From assembly GCA_015064445.1 (NCBI GenBank), contig SVSE01000002.1, positions 160,628 through 224,627 of the forward strand: a stretch of DNA of 64,000 nt, written 5' to 3'. The notes beneath the pieces are model-generated. The model had not been told where the DNA came from, did no database searches, and was given only the letters and a program-made list of their open reading frames with translations. This document shows positions 52,593 to 60,319 of this stretch, piece by piece; within the stretch, counting starts at the first letter, position 1; every line of letters begins with the position of its first letter. This DNA is from Oscillospiraceae bacterium (GTDB lineage: Bacteria; Bacillota; Clostridia; Oscillospirales; CAG-272). Both the position numbers and the translations under genes were made by a program.

Positions 52593-53111
52593 ATGAGGAA
52601 AATTCTTATTGTCGTTGATATGCAAAATGATTTTATCGACGGTGCGCTTGGCTCCCCTGAGGCTGTGGCTATTGTTGAAAATGTAAAGAGAAAAATTGAG
52701 AGCTTTGATGGCGAGGTTATTTTCACTCGCGATACTCATTTTGACAATTATATGGACACACAGGAGGGCAAAAATCTACCTGTTCCCCATTGTATTAAGG
52801 GCACACACGGTTGGGAAATTAGAGCCGAGCTTGATGCACTTCGCAAATCCGAGGCAATCGACAAGCTTACCTTTGGCTCAAGCACTCTTTTCGAAGCGTT
52901 AGAGGACGAAAACACAAAAGAAAAAATCGACGAAATCACTCTTATAGGTCTTTGCACGGACATTTGTGTTATCTCAAACGCAATCGGCATCAAGGCATTC
53001 TTGCCAGAGGCGAAAATAACTGTTGATAGCGCCTGCTGTGCTGGTGTTACTCCCGAAAGTCACCAAAGAGCGCTCGACACTATGAGGGTGTGTCAAATTG
53101 AAATTTTATAA
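52593..53111 (+). CDS. isochorismatase-family cysteine hydrolase, possible nicotinamidase
   Basis: A 172-residue hydrolase. The catalytic triad is visible as Asp9 (VVDMQNDF), Lys91 (DKLTFGSS) and Cys125 (LCTDICV). Asp47 and His49 in FTRDTHFD and a His near residue 66 resemble the metal site of nicotinamidase PncA, so deamidation of nicotinamide for NAD recycling is likely. It stands back to back with nnr, another NAD-related gene, which weakly supports that reading. Other amidases of the family remain possible. Confidence 0.85.
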   Translation: MRKILIVVDMQNDFIDGALGSPEAVAIVENVKRKIESFDGEVIFTRDTHFDNYMDTQEGKNLPVPHCIKGTHGWEIRAELDALRKSEAIDKLTFGSSTLFEALEDENTKEKIDEITLIGLCTDICVISNAIGIKAFLPEAKITVDSACCAGVTPESHQRALDTMRVCQIEIL

Positions 53112-53123
53112 TGATTAAAAATA

Positions 53124-53149
53124 AAAAAGTGGACGCCTGTCCACTTTTT
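53124..53149. terminator. bidirectional terminator
   Basis: An 11-bp stem AAAAAGTGGAC/GTCCACTTTTT with loop GCCT between convergent genes ending at 53111 and 53151. Confidence 0.88.
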
Positions 53150-53150
53150 G

Positions 53151-53543
53151 TTATGCGCTAATATGATTTGTTGGTGCCATATCCTCATCGTAAACATCGC
53201 TACCAAATGGCACATTCGCAAACTTCGCAATCTTAACACATTGCTTTGCAAATGGATATCCGATAATGGTTATACAAAGCACGAGCGCAAGGATGAGATA
53301 GAAAAGCGAGGTTAATCCACCAACGAGTCCACACCAAAGAATGTTTGAAATGCTTGGCTCCTCTGCCTTAAGCTCCGTTACCTTGTTAAAGGGAAATGCC
53401 TCTAATTTTGCAAGCTTAAAGAGCGCCATACCAGCAGGGAAAAATATAAATGTACAGCAAAGAATCGCGCCAAGAACGTAGTGAATTGCACACGGAATCA
53501 TTCCAAAAAGAATGAACCAAACGACATCTGCAAACCTCTTCAT
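53151..53543 (-). CDS. YccF-domain inner membrane protein
   Basis: A 130-residue membrane protein with two repeats of a hairpin of spans, each containing a pattern like ILFGMIPCAIHYVLGAILCCTFI and ILWCGLVGGLTSLFYLILALVLCITIIGYPFAKQC. This is the YccF (DUF307) family, of unknown function. Both halves end with a G/FP-x-A motif followed by a short conserved F-segment. Monocistronic with a clear promoter. Confidence 0.85.
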   Translation of the reverse strand: MKRFADVVWFILFGMIPCAIHYVLGAILCCTFIFFPAGMALFKLAKLEAFPFNKVTELKAEEPSISNILWCGLVGGLTSLFYLILALVLCITIIGYPFAKQCVKIAKFANVPFGSDVYDEDMAPTNHISA

Positions 53544-53579
53544 CTATATCCCTCCTTGTTGATTTGTCAATACATTACT

Positions 53580-53608
53580 ATTTTACATTATTATTTCTAT
53601 TTTGTCAA
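53580..53608 (-). promoter_or_regulatory. promoter of the YccF gene
   Basis: Minus-strand TTGACA (53603-53608), 17-base spacer, TAAAAT (53580-53585). Confidence 0.78.
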
Positions 53609-53631
53609 GTTAGAAAATATATAAAAAAGAC

Positions 53632-53661
53632 TTGGCATTTTGTCGGTATTTGTGATATACT
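53632..53661 (+). promoter_or_regulatory. promoter of rbfA-nrnA-truB
   Basis: Plus-strand TTGGCA (53632-53637), 18-base spacer, TATACT (53656-53661), 33 bases ahead of rbfA. Confidence 0.72.
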
Positions 53662-53694
53662 ATATTTGTAATACGCATATAAGAGGTATTTATA

Positions 53695-54057
53695 ATGGCT
53701 AAATTCAGAAAAAACAGAATAAACGACGCTGTAAAGGAAGAAATGGCGCAAATAATAAGAGATACAAAGGACCCAAGAATTGCTGATGCATTTGTTTCGA
53801 TTACTGGTGCTGAGGTTAGTGGCGACCTTAAATTTGCAAAGATTTACTTTTCCGTTATGGCTGGCGATAAAAACGAGGTTTTGAAGGGACTTAAAAGCGC
53901 GCAGGGCTTTTTCCGTACTGAGCTTGCAAGAAGAATCAACCTTCGTCAGACTCCACAGCTTACCTTTGAATACGACAATTCTGCCGAATATGGCGCTAAC
54001 ATTTCGAGAATTTTGAACACGCTTGACATAAGCGGCGAGGAAGAAAACGATGATTAA
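53695..54057 (+). CDS. rbfA: 30S ribosome-binding factor A
   Basis: Cytoplasmic KH-type factor needed for late maturation of 16S rRNA. The 120-residue protein has the family's RINDAVKEEMAQIIR start and the LRQTPQLTFEYDNS segment near residue 85. It heads a three-gene operon with nrnA and truB, overlapping nrnA by eight bases. In many Firmicutes infB precedes it; here it has its own promoter instead. Confidence 0.95.
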   Translation: MAKFRKNRINDAVKEEMAQIIRDTKDPRIADAFVSITGAEVSGDLKFAKIYFSVMAGDKNEVLKGLKSAQGFFRTELARRINLRQTPQLTFEYDNSAEYGANISRILNTLDISGEEENDD

Positions 54058-55030
54058 GCTTTCACTTAAAGAGGTGGCAAATAGAATAAAGGGCATCAAA
54101 AATGCCCTCATTCTCTGTCATAGAAATCCAGACCCCGACACGCTCGGCTCTGCGTTCGCCTTGAAGCATATTTTTGAGCATCTTGATGCGAGTGCGCGTG
54201 TTGCGTGCTGTGATAGATCAAGCTCTAAATTTGACTTTATCACAGGTGGCTTTGACATTGCATCTGATTTTGATATACACTCATATGATGGCGTTATCGC
54301 AATTGATGTTGCATCGAGCGCTCAGCTTGGCGATTATTCTTATTTGGCGGACAAGGTGTCGCTTATTATCGACCATCACGAAGCCTGTACTCGCTTCTGC
54401 GATTACTATGAGGATTTTGCAAGCGCGTGCGCTATGATTGTTTTTGATATCGCAAGCGAGCTTGGTATTTTTTACTCACTCCCATCTCATTTTTACGAGT
54501 GCGTTTATGCAGGAATCTCGGGCGACACAGGTTGCTTTAAATATTCAAATACAACTAAACAAGCTCTTATTATGGCAAGCGAGCTTGTTGATACAGGCAT
54601 CGACTTTGCGAACATAAACTACATAATCTTCGACTGCAAGAGCGTGGGCGAAATCTCGGCTCAATGTATGGTTTATGGATGTGTAGAGCTTTTCGAGGAC
54701 AAGACTCTTGCTATTGCGCTTATCACAAACGAAATGAAGAAAAAGCACGGAGTGAGTGATGACGATATTGCCGACATTATAAGCTCGGTAAGACAAATCG
54801 AGGGCGTCAAGGTTGCTGTTACAATCAAGCAAAGCTCGAGGGAGGAGGGCAAGTTCTCTATTTCCTCTCGTGCTAATTGCGACATTGATGTTTCTGAAAT
54901 TTGTGCTAAAATCGGTGGTGGTGGACATCCAAGGGCTGCTGGTGCAACGCTTGAGGGAGTCAGCGCTACCGAGGCGCTTGATACCATTCGTGATTTGTTT
55001 ATAGAAGGAATGAAAGCATATGCAAAATGA
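54050..55030 (+). CDS. nrnA: DHH-family bifunctional oligoribonuclease/pAp phosphatase
   Basis: Degrades nanoRNAs and dephosphorylates 3'-phosphoadenosine 5'-phosphate. The 326-residue protein has the N-terminal DHH domain (HRNPDPDTLGSAFAL, AIDVASSAQLGDY, DHHEAC) and the C-terminal DHHA1 domain ending with GGGGHPRAAGATL. Placement between rbfA and truB is typical of Firmicutes. It overlaps rbfA by eight and truB by eleven bases, so all three are translationally coupled. Confidence 0.95.
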   Translation: MIKLSLKEVANRIKGIKNALILCHRNPDPDTLGSAFALKHIFEHLDASARVACCDRSSSKFDFITGGFDIASDFDIHSYDGVIAIDVASSAQLGDYSYLADKVSLIIDHHEACTRFCDYYEDFASACAMIVFDIASELGIFYSLPSHFYECVYAGISGDTGCFKYSNTTKQALIMASELVDTGIDFANINYIIFDCKSVGEISAQCMVYGCVELFEDKTLAIALITNEMKKKHGVSDDDIADIISSVRQIEGVKVAVTIKQSSREEGKFSISSRANCDIDVSEICAKIGGGGHPRAAGATLEGVSATEALDTIRDLFIEGMKAYAK

Positions 55031-55928
55031 GATTTGCGGTGTTGTAATTGTTGACAAGCACGAGGGAGTTACCTCGCACGATATTGTATTTAAGATAAGA
55101 AAGCTTTTTGGCACAAAAAAGGTTGGACATACAGGCACGCTTGACCCTATGGCGACAGGAGTTTTGCCTGTGCTTATAGGTCGAAGTGCCAAGGCGAGTG
55201 AGTATCTTCTTGCCGAGGACAAGGCATATGAGGCAACCATTCAGCTTGGTATTACAACCGACACCGAGGACACGAGTGGAACGGTGCTAACAAGATGTGA
55301 TGCTCTACCAACAAAGGCGCAATTTTTCGAGGCCTGCACGCACTTTGTGGGCGATATTATGCAAATTCCACCGATGTATAGTGCGCTTAAGGTAAACGGT
55401 CAAAAGCTCGTTGATTTGGCGCGCAAGGGCATCGATATTGAAAGACAGGCAAGACAAATTCACATTTCATCTATTGTGCCAAGCGTGGTAGATGAGGAAA
55501 AGGGCGTTTATAAATTGAGCGTTGAATGCTCAAAGGGGACATATATTCGCACGCTTTGCGCTGACATTGGTGCTTATCTTGGCTGTGGAGCGTCAATGAG
55601 CGCGCTAAGACGCACAAAAAGTGGTAATTTTACGATAAATTACGCACACACCATCGAGGAAATTGACAAAATGTCATACGAGCAAAGGGTGGCGCTTCTT
55701 ATGCCAACGGAGTCTCTTTTCGAGGAGCTTGACTCCGTTATGCTTAGCGATTTTTACGCAAGACTTTGTCGTAGTGGATGCGAAATTTATCAAAAGAAAA
55801 TAGGCGCATCCTTCGAGGTCGGCACTAAGGTTAGAATGTGCGACAAAAACGGCTTCTTCGCTCTTGGCGAGGTGCGTGAGTATCCCGACGGATTAGCAAT
55901 TAAGGCACTTAAATTATTTGTATTATAA
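55020..55928 (+). CDS. truB: tRNA pseudouridine-55 synthase
   Basis: Modifies U55 in the T loop of tRNAs. The 302-residue enzyme has the catalytic Asp in GHTGTLDPMATGVLP near residue 44 and the conserved PPMYSALKVNGQKLYDLAR-like segment near residue 120 and YIRTLCADIG near residue 178. It is the last gene of the rbfA operon and is followed immediately by a strong terminator. Confidence 0.96.
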   Translation: MQNEICGVVIVDKHEGVTSHDIVFKIRKLFGTKKVGHTGTLDPMATGVLPVLIGRSAKASEYLLAEDKAYEATIQLGITTDTEDTSGTVLTRCDALPTKAQFFEACTHFVGDIMQIPPMYSALKVNGQKLVDLARKGIDIERQARQIHISSIVPSVVDEEKGVYKLSVECSKGTYIRTLCADIGAYLGCGASMSALRRTKSGNFTINYAHTIEEIDKMSYEQRVALLMPTESLFEELDSVMLSDFYARLCRSGCEIYQKKIGASFEVGTKVRMCDKNGFFALGEVREYPDGLAIKALKLFVL

Positions 55929-55929
55929 G

Positions 55930-55958
55930 AAAAAAGCCACACTGGGTGTGGCTTTTTT
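55930..55958 (+). terminator. terminator after truB
   Basis: A 13-bp stem AAAAAAGCCACAC/GTGTGGCTTTTTT with a three-base loop and T-run; may also serve the convergent DUF4430 gene. Confidence 0.88.
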
Positions 55959-55979
55959 GATGCTTTTAGGTAATTTTAA

Positions 55980-56351
55980 TTATTCCGCCTTGAATGAGTA
56001 GGTGGCACCGTCCTTTATTTCAAGGCTTGATGCACCGGTTGCCGCCATTGCATCGCCCTCATAAAGCGCCCAGTATTTTCCGTCATCCTCCCACTTATGG
56101 TATTCTCCATTTACGGTTGTTACATAAAGACCATATTGAGAATCCTCGCCAGAGATGATTCCCTCCTCTACAAGTGCGTCAGCTAAATAGTTCTTAGTTG
56201 TTGTAATTTCAAAGCTCTTACTTGTTCCGTCGGCGTGTACAGCTATGAATGTAAAGGACTTTTCGTCTCCGTCCTCTTCTCTACACGATACGAGCGCAAA
56301 TGACGCAAAAAGCATCAAAAGCGCAAGTGTTAAAGATAAAATTCTTTTCAT
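55980..56351 (-). CDS. DUF4430 lipoprotein under cobalamin riboswitch control
   Basis: A 123-residue lipoprotein: signal sequence MKRILSLTLALLMLFASFALVSC with lipobox Cys at residue 23, then a DUF4430 domain (residues 30-123) related to the C-terminal part of transcobalamin-like proteins. Conserved features include LADALVEEGII, YVTTVNG and DDGKYWALYEGD. Start set at ATG 56351, seven bases after GAGGA; two upstream in-frame ATGs would give poor spacing or a disrupted signal peptide. A cobalamin riboswitch precedes it, so it probably captures cobalamin or a corrinoid at the cell surface. It is alone on its transcript. Confidence 0.85.
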   Translation of the reverse strand: MKRILSLTLALLMLFASFALVSCREEDGDEKSFTFIAVHADGTSKSFEITTTKNYLADALVEEGIISGEDSQYGLYVTTVNGEYHKWEDDGKYWALYEGDAMAATGASSLEIKDGATYSFKAE

Positions 56352-56461
56352 TTTCATTCCTCGATTCAATTTATTTGAGATAAAAGGAACAAGGAACGAA
56401 AGCATCACACATTCCTCGGTCATTTCGCCCTCGCTTGCCCAGAGCTATTTTACCATTCGGT

Positions 56462-56545
56462 ATTCCCGAAAACAAATGCGTGGCATTCCGACTTTAACGG
56501 CAATGGCTGTTGCGATGGACTTTCACCGTGCTTTCCCCCACATCT
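56462..56545 (-). promoter_or_regulatory. cobalamin riboswitch
   Basis: Minus-strand RNA with the hallmarks of a cobalamin aptamer: GGGGGAAAG, then CGGTGAAAGTCC (56517-56528), a degenerate CAGCCATTGCCG core, and the B12-box-like AGTCGGAATGCCACGC (56478-56493). It lies between a promoter and a cobalamin-type lipoprotein gene. Possible switching stems follow toward the gene (for example CGGGAATACCG). A terminator stem is not evident, so control of translation is more likely. Confidence 0.82.
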
Positions 56546-56557
56546 GCTCATATCATT

Positions 56558-56586
56558 ATTTTACATCATTTCACGGCGAAAGTCAA
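56558..56586 (-). promoter_or_regulatory. promoter of the riboswitch-controlled gene
   Basis: Minus-strand TTGACT (56581-56586), 17-base spacer, TAAAAT (56558-56563), starting transcription just ahead of the aptamer. Confidence 0.78.
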
Positions 56587-56589
56587 GAA

Positions 56590-56618
56590 AAAATCCTCGA
56601 CACAAGGTCGAGGATTTT
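56590..56618 (-). terminator. terminator after the lipoprotein pair
   Basis: Stem AAAATCCTCGAC/GTCGAGGATTTT with a five-base loop; on the minus strand it ends in TTTTTTC. It lies about 70 bases beyond the stop codon of the gene at 56687. Confidence 0.82.
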
Positions 56619-56659
56619 GCTTTTATTCTACAATATAACTCTTGTAGGTGTATTTGTTA

Positions 56660-56679
56660 TCACTTAATTTTCAGCAAAT
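56660..56679. repeat. 20-bp direct repeat, left copy
   Basis: TCACTTAATTTTCAGCAAAT, identical to 57990-58009. The two copies flank the pair of paralogous lipoprotein genes at 56687-57931. Confidence 0.85.
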
Positions 56680-56686
56680 TTGTTGA

Positions 56687-57337
56687 TTAGTTTATGCATA
56701 CAGGAATAGTAACAATGCGCAAAGCCGTTTTGGTACTATCTGTTAATTGAGCATCTATGGAAGCCTTTGGAATTATAACAAAGTCGTAAAATGCTATAAT
56801 ATCGTCCCCTTGAATTGGCATTTCCTCGGTATTAGGCAACGCGGATTCTCGATTGTTCTCCGCATCGGTTATTACCTCGTAAAAAATGTTTCCGTTAGAA
56901 TCAATGGTTTTTGCGTTGTAATAGAAAACATTATCAAGGGTCAAGTAAAGCTCACCGTTTTCTGAAACAAGAGCATCACGGTATCCCAAAATTTCGCCCC
57001 TTTTGCTCGAATGTGTGGTTATTTTCAGCAAATAATGAGTTTCAAAAAGCCCCTCTTTTAACGAGCCGTATGAGCCCTCTTCCTTAAAACTAAGACCTTC
57101 TGTAAGTCTCGAATATTCGTCAAGACTGTTTACTATCTCGATCTTGGTTTCGGGCACGGAGTCAACCCTTTCAAAGAAGCCCTTGTGAAAATAATACTCA
57201 ACCGTTTCATTATCAAACGACTCGCTCGATAACTCCTCGCTTGACGAGCTACTCGACGATTCCTCAGGCGTGTCGCACGCAACAAGCGCTCCAAGGCATA
57301 AAACCAAGGCAAGTAATAAAGCTAGTAGTTTTTTCAT
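56687..57337 (-). CDS. lipoprotein of unknown function, paralogue 2
   Basis: A 216-residue lipoprotein. The signal peptide MKKLLALLLALVLCLGALVAC ends in a lipobox Cys at residue 21, followed by a Ser/Glu-rich linker. The mature part contains strands and a late motif FVIIPKASI that recurs in the neighbouring paralogue as LIVIPKENI. It lies 30 bases after that gene and shares nearly the same first 35 residues, while the rest has diverged strongly. No named family is recognised; extracytoplasmic location is clear. Confidence 0.8.
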   Translation of the reverse strand: MKKLLALLLALVLCLGALVACDTPEESSSSSSSEELSSESFDNETVEYYFHKGFFERVDSVPETKIEIVNSLDEYSRLTEGLSFKEEGSYGSLKEGLFETHYLLKITTHSSKRGEILGYRDALVSENGELYLTLDNVFYYNAKTIDSNGNIFYEVITDAENNRESALPNTEEMPIQGDDIIAFYDFVIIPKASIDAQLTDSTKTALRIVTIPVCIN

Positions 57338-57367
57338 AAAATCAACTCCTTTAGCATATCTTTTAGC

Positions 57368-57931
57368 TTAGTGGAATGGCTTTGTAATTTCCGATTCATC
57401 ATCAACGCCTATGTACTTGTTGAAAACAATTATATTGGAACAGTAGGGCGAGATGTTTTCCTTTGGTATTACAATTAACGCATCAGTATAACTTATCACA
57501 TCTGGATAGTCACAAGCATTAATATTTTGCAAATGCCATTCAATTGCGGCTGTGCCTTCAAGCAACTCAAAACTGCCCTGTCCCAAAATTTGTGGCGATC
57601 CGCTTGACGAGATAACATTTGTAAAGCCCACATATCCACTCGCACCCGAAAATGAAACACCTCTTAACATCAAAATATAATTGTCATCAAAAAGATTACC
57701 GTCAAAATTTTGCAACGGAGCTTCGAGCACAGCCAATAGCTCGTTGTAGCTTTTGCAAAGCTTGAACTCGGGGGCGTCTTCTTTCAAAGAAAACTCTCTA
57801 ATTTCATCGTAATATGCGATTTCAAGAGGCTCCTCGCTTGACGAGTTGCTCGACTCTTCGGGCGTGTCGCAAGCAACAAGCACTCCAAGGCATAAAAGCA
57901 TCGCAAGTAATAAAGATAGTAGTTTTTTCAT
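57368..57931 (-). CDS. lipoprotein of unknown function, paralogue 1
   Basis: A 187-residue lipoprotein with signal peptide MKKLLSLLLAMLLCLGVLVAC (lipobox Cys 21) and a Ser-rich linker, then a domain with KSYNELLAVLEAP and ALIVIPKENI. It precedes the paralogue at 56687 on the same transcript. An extended -10 (TGCTAAAAT) lies 25-30 bases upstream of its ribosome site with a poor -35. Function unknown. Confidence 0.8.
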   Translation of the reverse strand: MKKLLSLLLAMLLCLGVLVACDTPEESSNSSSEEPLEIAYYDEIREFSLKEDAPEFKLCKSYNELLAVLEAPLQNFDGNLFDDNYILMLRGVSFSGASGYVGFTNVISSSGSPQILGQGSFELLEGTAAIEWHLQNINACDYPDVISYTDALIVIPKENISPYCSNIIVFNKYIGVDDESEITKPFH

Positions 57932-57989
57932 ATGATCAGCTCCTTTCCTAATTTTATTTTAGCACGCATTGAGTGACCTGTGTGGATTT

Positions 57990-58009
57990 TCACTTAATTT
58001 TCAGCAAAT
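57990..58009. repeat. 20-bp direct repeat, right copy
   Basis: TCACTTAATTTTCAGCAAAT, identical to 56660-56679, upstream of the promoter of the lipoprotein pair. Confidence 0.85.
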
Positions 58010-58022
58010 GTTCACAAAATCA

Positions 58023-58050
58023 AAAAGCGAATGGTTTCCCATTCGCTTTT
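58023..58050 (-). terminator. terminator after nrdR
   Basis: A 12-bp stem AAAAGCGAATGG/CCATTCGCTTTT with a four-base loop and a T-run on the minus strand, just beyond the nrdR stop. Confidence 0.9.
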
Positions 58051-58053
58051 GTT

Positions 58054-58497
58054 TTATTTTTTGAGAAAGCTTTGAAGCTCATCAAGGAAGGTTTCGACAT
58101 CCTTGAATTCACGGTAAACCGATGCGAAGCGCACATACGCAACTGCATCTATTTCCTTGAGCTTTTGCATTACCATTTCGCCAAGCTCATACGAGGTTAT
58201 TTCAAGGCGAAGCGAATTTTGAAGCTCCTGCTCTATTTCATCAGCGATTTTTGCCGAGTCAACAGGGCGCTTTTGACAAGCCTTTAAAAGGCCTACAAGA
58301 AGCTTGTTTTTATCAAAATATTCGCGACTTCCGTCCTTTTTGATAACTATCGGCTGAACGCTTTCAATTACCTCATAGGTAGTAAAGCGTGCCTGACATT
58401 TAAGGCATTCTCTGCGCCTTCTTATAGATGAATTTTCATCTATTGGGCGAGAGTCGATTACCTTGCTTTCCTCAAATCCACAGTGAGGACATTTCAT
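58054..58497 (-). CDS. nrdR: transcriptional repressor NrdR
   Basis: ATP/dATP-responsive repressor of ribonucleotide reductase genes. The 147-residue protein has the N-terminal zinc ribbon ([15 protein letters not shown], then [12 protein letters not shown]) and the ATP-cone domain ([24 protein letters not shown]). It follows the antiporter gene by 12 bases and seems to be the end of the hisS-aspS-antiporter transcript. No ribonucleotide reductase gene is in the window. Confidence 0.95.
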   Translation of the reverse strand: MKCPHCGFEESKVIDSRPIDENSSIRRRRECLKCQARFTTYEVIESVQPIVIKKDGSREYFDKNKLLVGLLKACQKRPVDSAKIADEIEQELQNSLRLEITSYELGEMVMQKLKEIDAVAYVRFASVYREFKDVETFLDELQSFLKK

Positions 58498-58509
58498 TTT
58501 GAAATTCTC

Positions 58510-60297
58510 CTATTCAGCGTCTGCTGTTACTTCTACTACCTTCTCTGCCTTTTTCTTGGTGATAATCTTAATAACGATAACAGTACCAACAAGAAGAGCG
58601 ATTGAGAGAGGAATTGCAAGATATGCAAACCAGTCTGCAACAAGTGTGAATACACCTGCCAAGATGAAGGATACAAAGGATACGCATGCTACTGTGATAG
58701 CATATGGAAGCTGTGTCTGTACGTGGTCAACGTGGTTGGTGTGAGCGCCTGCTGATGCCATAATTGTGGTATCAGAGATAGGTGAGCAGTGATCGCCACA
58801 AACTGCACCTGCAAGGCAAGCTGACATACCGATAATGCCGATTGTTGTTCCTGCTGGGAATACTGCGATAACGATAGGAATAAGAATTCCGAAGGTTCCC
58901 CATGATGTTCCTGTTGAGAATGCGATTACACAAGCAACGATAAAGATAATTGCTGGCAAGAATACAGCGAGGTTAGATGCATCTGAAAGGAGATTGTCAA
59001 CGAACACATCCGAGCCAAGAAGTCCTGTCATATTCTTAAGCGCTGTTGCGAAGGTAAGGATAAGAATTGCAGGAACCATTGCGATAAAGCCCTTAGGAAT
59101 AGCCGCCATTGACTCCTTAAATGTGATAGCCTTACGGCACATAAGATAAATAATTGTGAATACGAGTGCGATAAGTGAGCCCCATGGGAGTCCTACTGTT
59201 GCGTCGGTGTTACCAAATGCGCCGATGAAGTCGAGATAATAATCGCCCTCTGCATCGAAGAAGCCACCAACATAGATAAGTGCGATAACGCAAGCAACGA
59301 TAAGTACAACGATTGGGAGAATGAGGTCGATTACTCTACCATTTTCTCTTGCGTCGGTTTCGTCCTTCTTGTCATCCTCAAGTGCACCAAGCTCTCCATT
59401 TTGAGCCTTGATTTCGAAGCCTGACATCTTACCATAGTCAAAGCCCATTACAGCGAGAACTACGATGAAGATAAGGGTAAGGATTGAGTAGAAGTTGAAT
59501 GGGATAGCCTGAACGAACATAGCAAGTCCACTTGTTCCCTCTGGTGCGTACTCAGAAACTGCTGCTGCCCAAGAGGAGATAGGAGCAATCATACATATAG
59601 GTGCCGCTGTTGCGTCAATTATGTATGAGAGCTTTGCTCTTGAAATCTTATGGCTATCAGTTACAGGCATCATAACTGAGCCAACTGTGAGGCAGTTAAA
59701 ATAGTCGTCGATGAAGATAAGCACGCCAAGAACGAAGGTAGCAAGGATTGCGCCAAGCTTTGTCTTTACATTCTTTTGAGCCCATCTACCGAACGCCTGT
59801 GAGCCACCTGCCTTGTTTACGAGAACTACCATTGCGCCAAGGATTACAAGGAAGATAAAGATTCCTGCAGTTCCTGATACTGCGCTGATAAGTCCGTCGT
59901 TTACGATAGCGTCCATAGTCTTTGGAAGGTTATAGTTAGCGCTCAAAAGACCACCTATAACAATTCCGATAAAGAGTGAGGAATAAACCTCTTTTGTGAT
60001 GAGTGCAAGAACGATAGCGATAATTGGTGCTGCAAGGGACATAAACGTACCGTAGTAAACAGATTCCATGGTACCATCGCCACCACAAGAGCCACACGGT
60101 ATACTATGTGACATTTGTGACTGACAGTATTCGCAATCCGCATTGCCAAAACATTCGGAAATGCCTGTACCACCGCAATCAGGACAGTTATGCTCATCGG
60201 CATTTACGACGATGCTACAAGCAACGAACGCTACGAGCAAAACTGCAAGGATTGACACCATTACGATATTCTTCTTGCTTTTGAAGAATTCTTTCAT
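58510..60297 (-). CDS. NhaC-family Na+/H+ antiporter with extra-membrane Cys-rich insert
   Basis: A 595-residue antiporter with about eleven spans and the family motif FIDDYFNCLTVGSVMMPVTD near residue 200 plus APISSWAAAVSEY near residue 242. Between the first span (residues 11-31) and the rest is an unusual cysteine-rich segment, residues 37-76, with CPDCGGTG, a lone Cys, CEYC and CGSCGGDG, resembling the zinc-binding repeats of DnaJ. This segment should lie on the outer face if the N-terminus is inside. It starts 22 bases after aspS and precedes nrdR. Substrate may be Na+/H+ or an amine/amino-acid exchange, as known for relatives. Confidence 0.88.
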   Translation of the reverse strand: MKEFFKSKKNIVMVSILAVLLVAFVACSIVVNADEHNCPDCGGTGISECFGNADCEYCQSQMSHSIPCGSCGGDGTMESVYYGTFMSLAAPIIAIVLALITKEVYSSLFIGIVIGGLLSANYNLPKTMDAIVNDGLISAVSGTAGIFIFLVILGAMVVLVNKAGGSQAFGRWAQKNVKTKLGAILATFVLGVLIFIDDYFNCLTVGSVMMPVTDSHKISRAKLSYIIDATAAPICMIAPISSWAAAVSEYAPEGTSGLAMFVQAIPFNFYSILTLIFIVVLAVMGFDYGKMSGFEIKAQNGELGALEDDKKDETDARENGRVIDLILPIVVLIVACVIALIYVGGFFDAEGDYYLDFIGAFGNTDATVGLPWGSLIALVFTIIYLMCRKAITFKESMAAIPKGFIAMVPAILILTFATALKNMTGLLGSDVFVDNLLSDASNLAVFLPAIIFIVACVIAFSTGTSWGTFGILIPIVIAVFPAGTTIGIIGMSACLAGAVCGDHCSPISDTTIMASAGAHTNHVDHVQTQLPYAITVACVSFVSFILAGVFTLVADWFAYLAIPLSIALLVGTVIVIKIITKKKAEKVVEVTADAE

Positions 60298-60319
60298 AAT
60301 AATTTCCTTTCAAATATAT

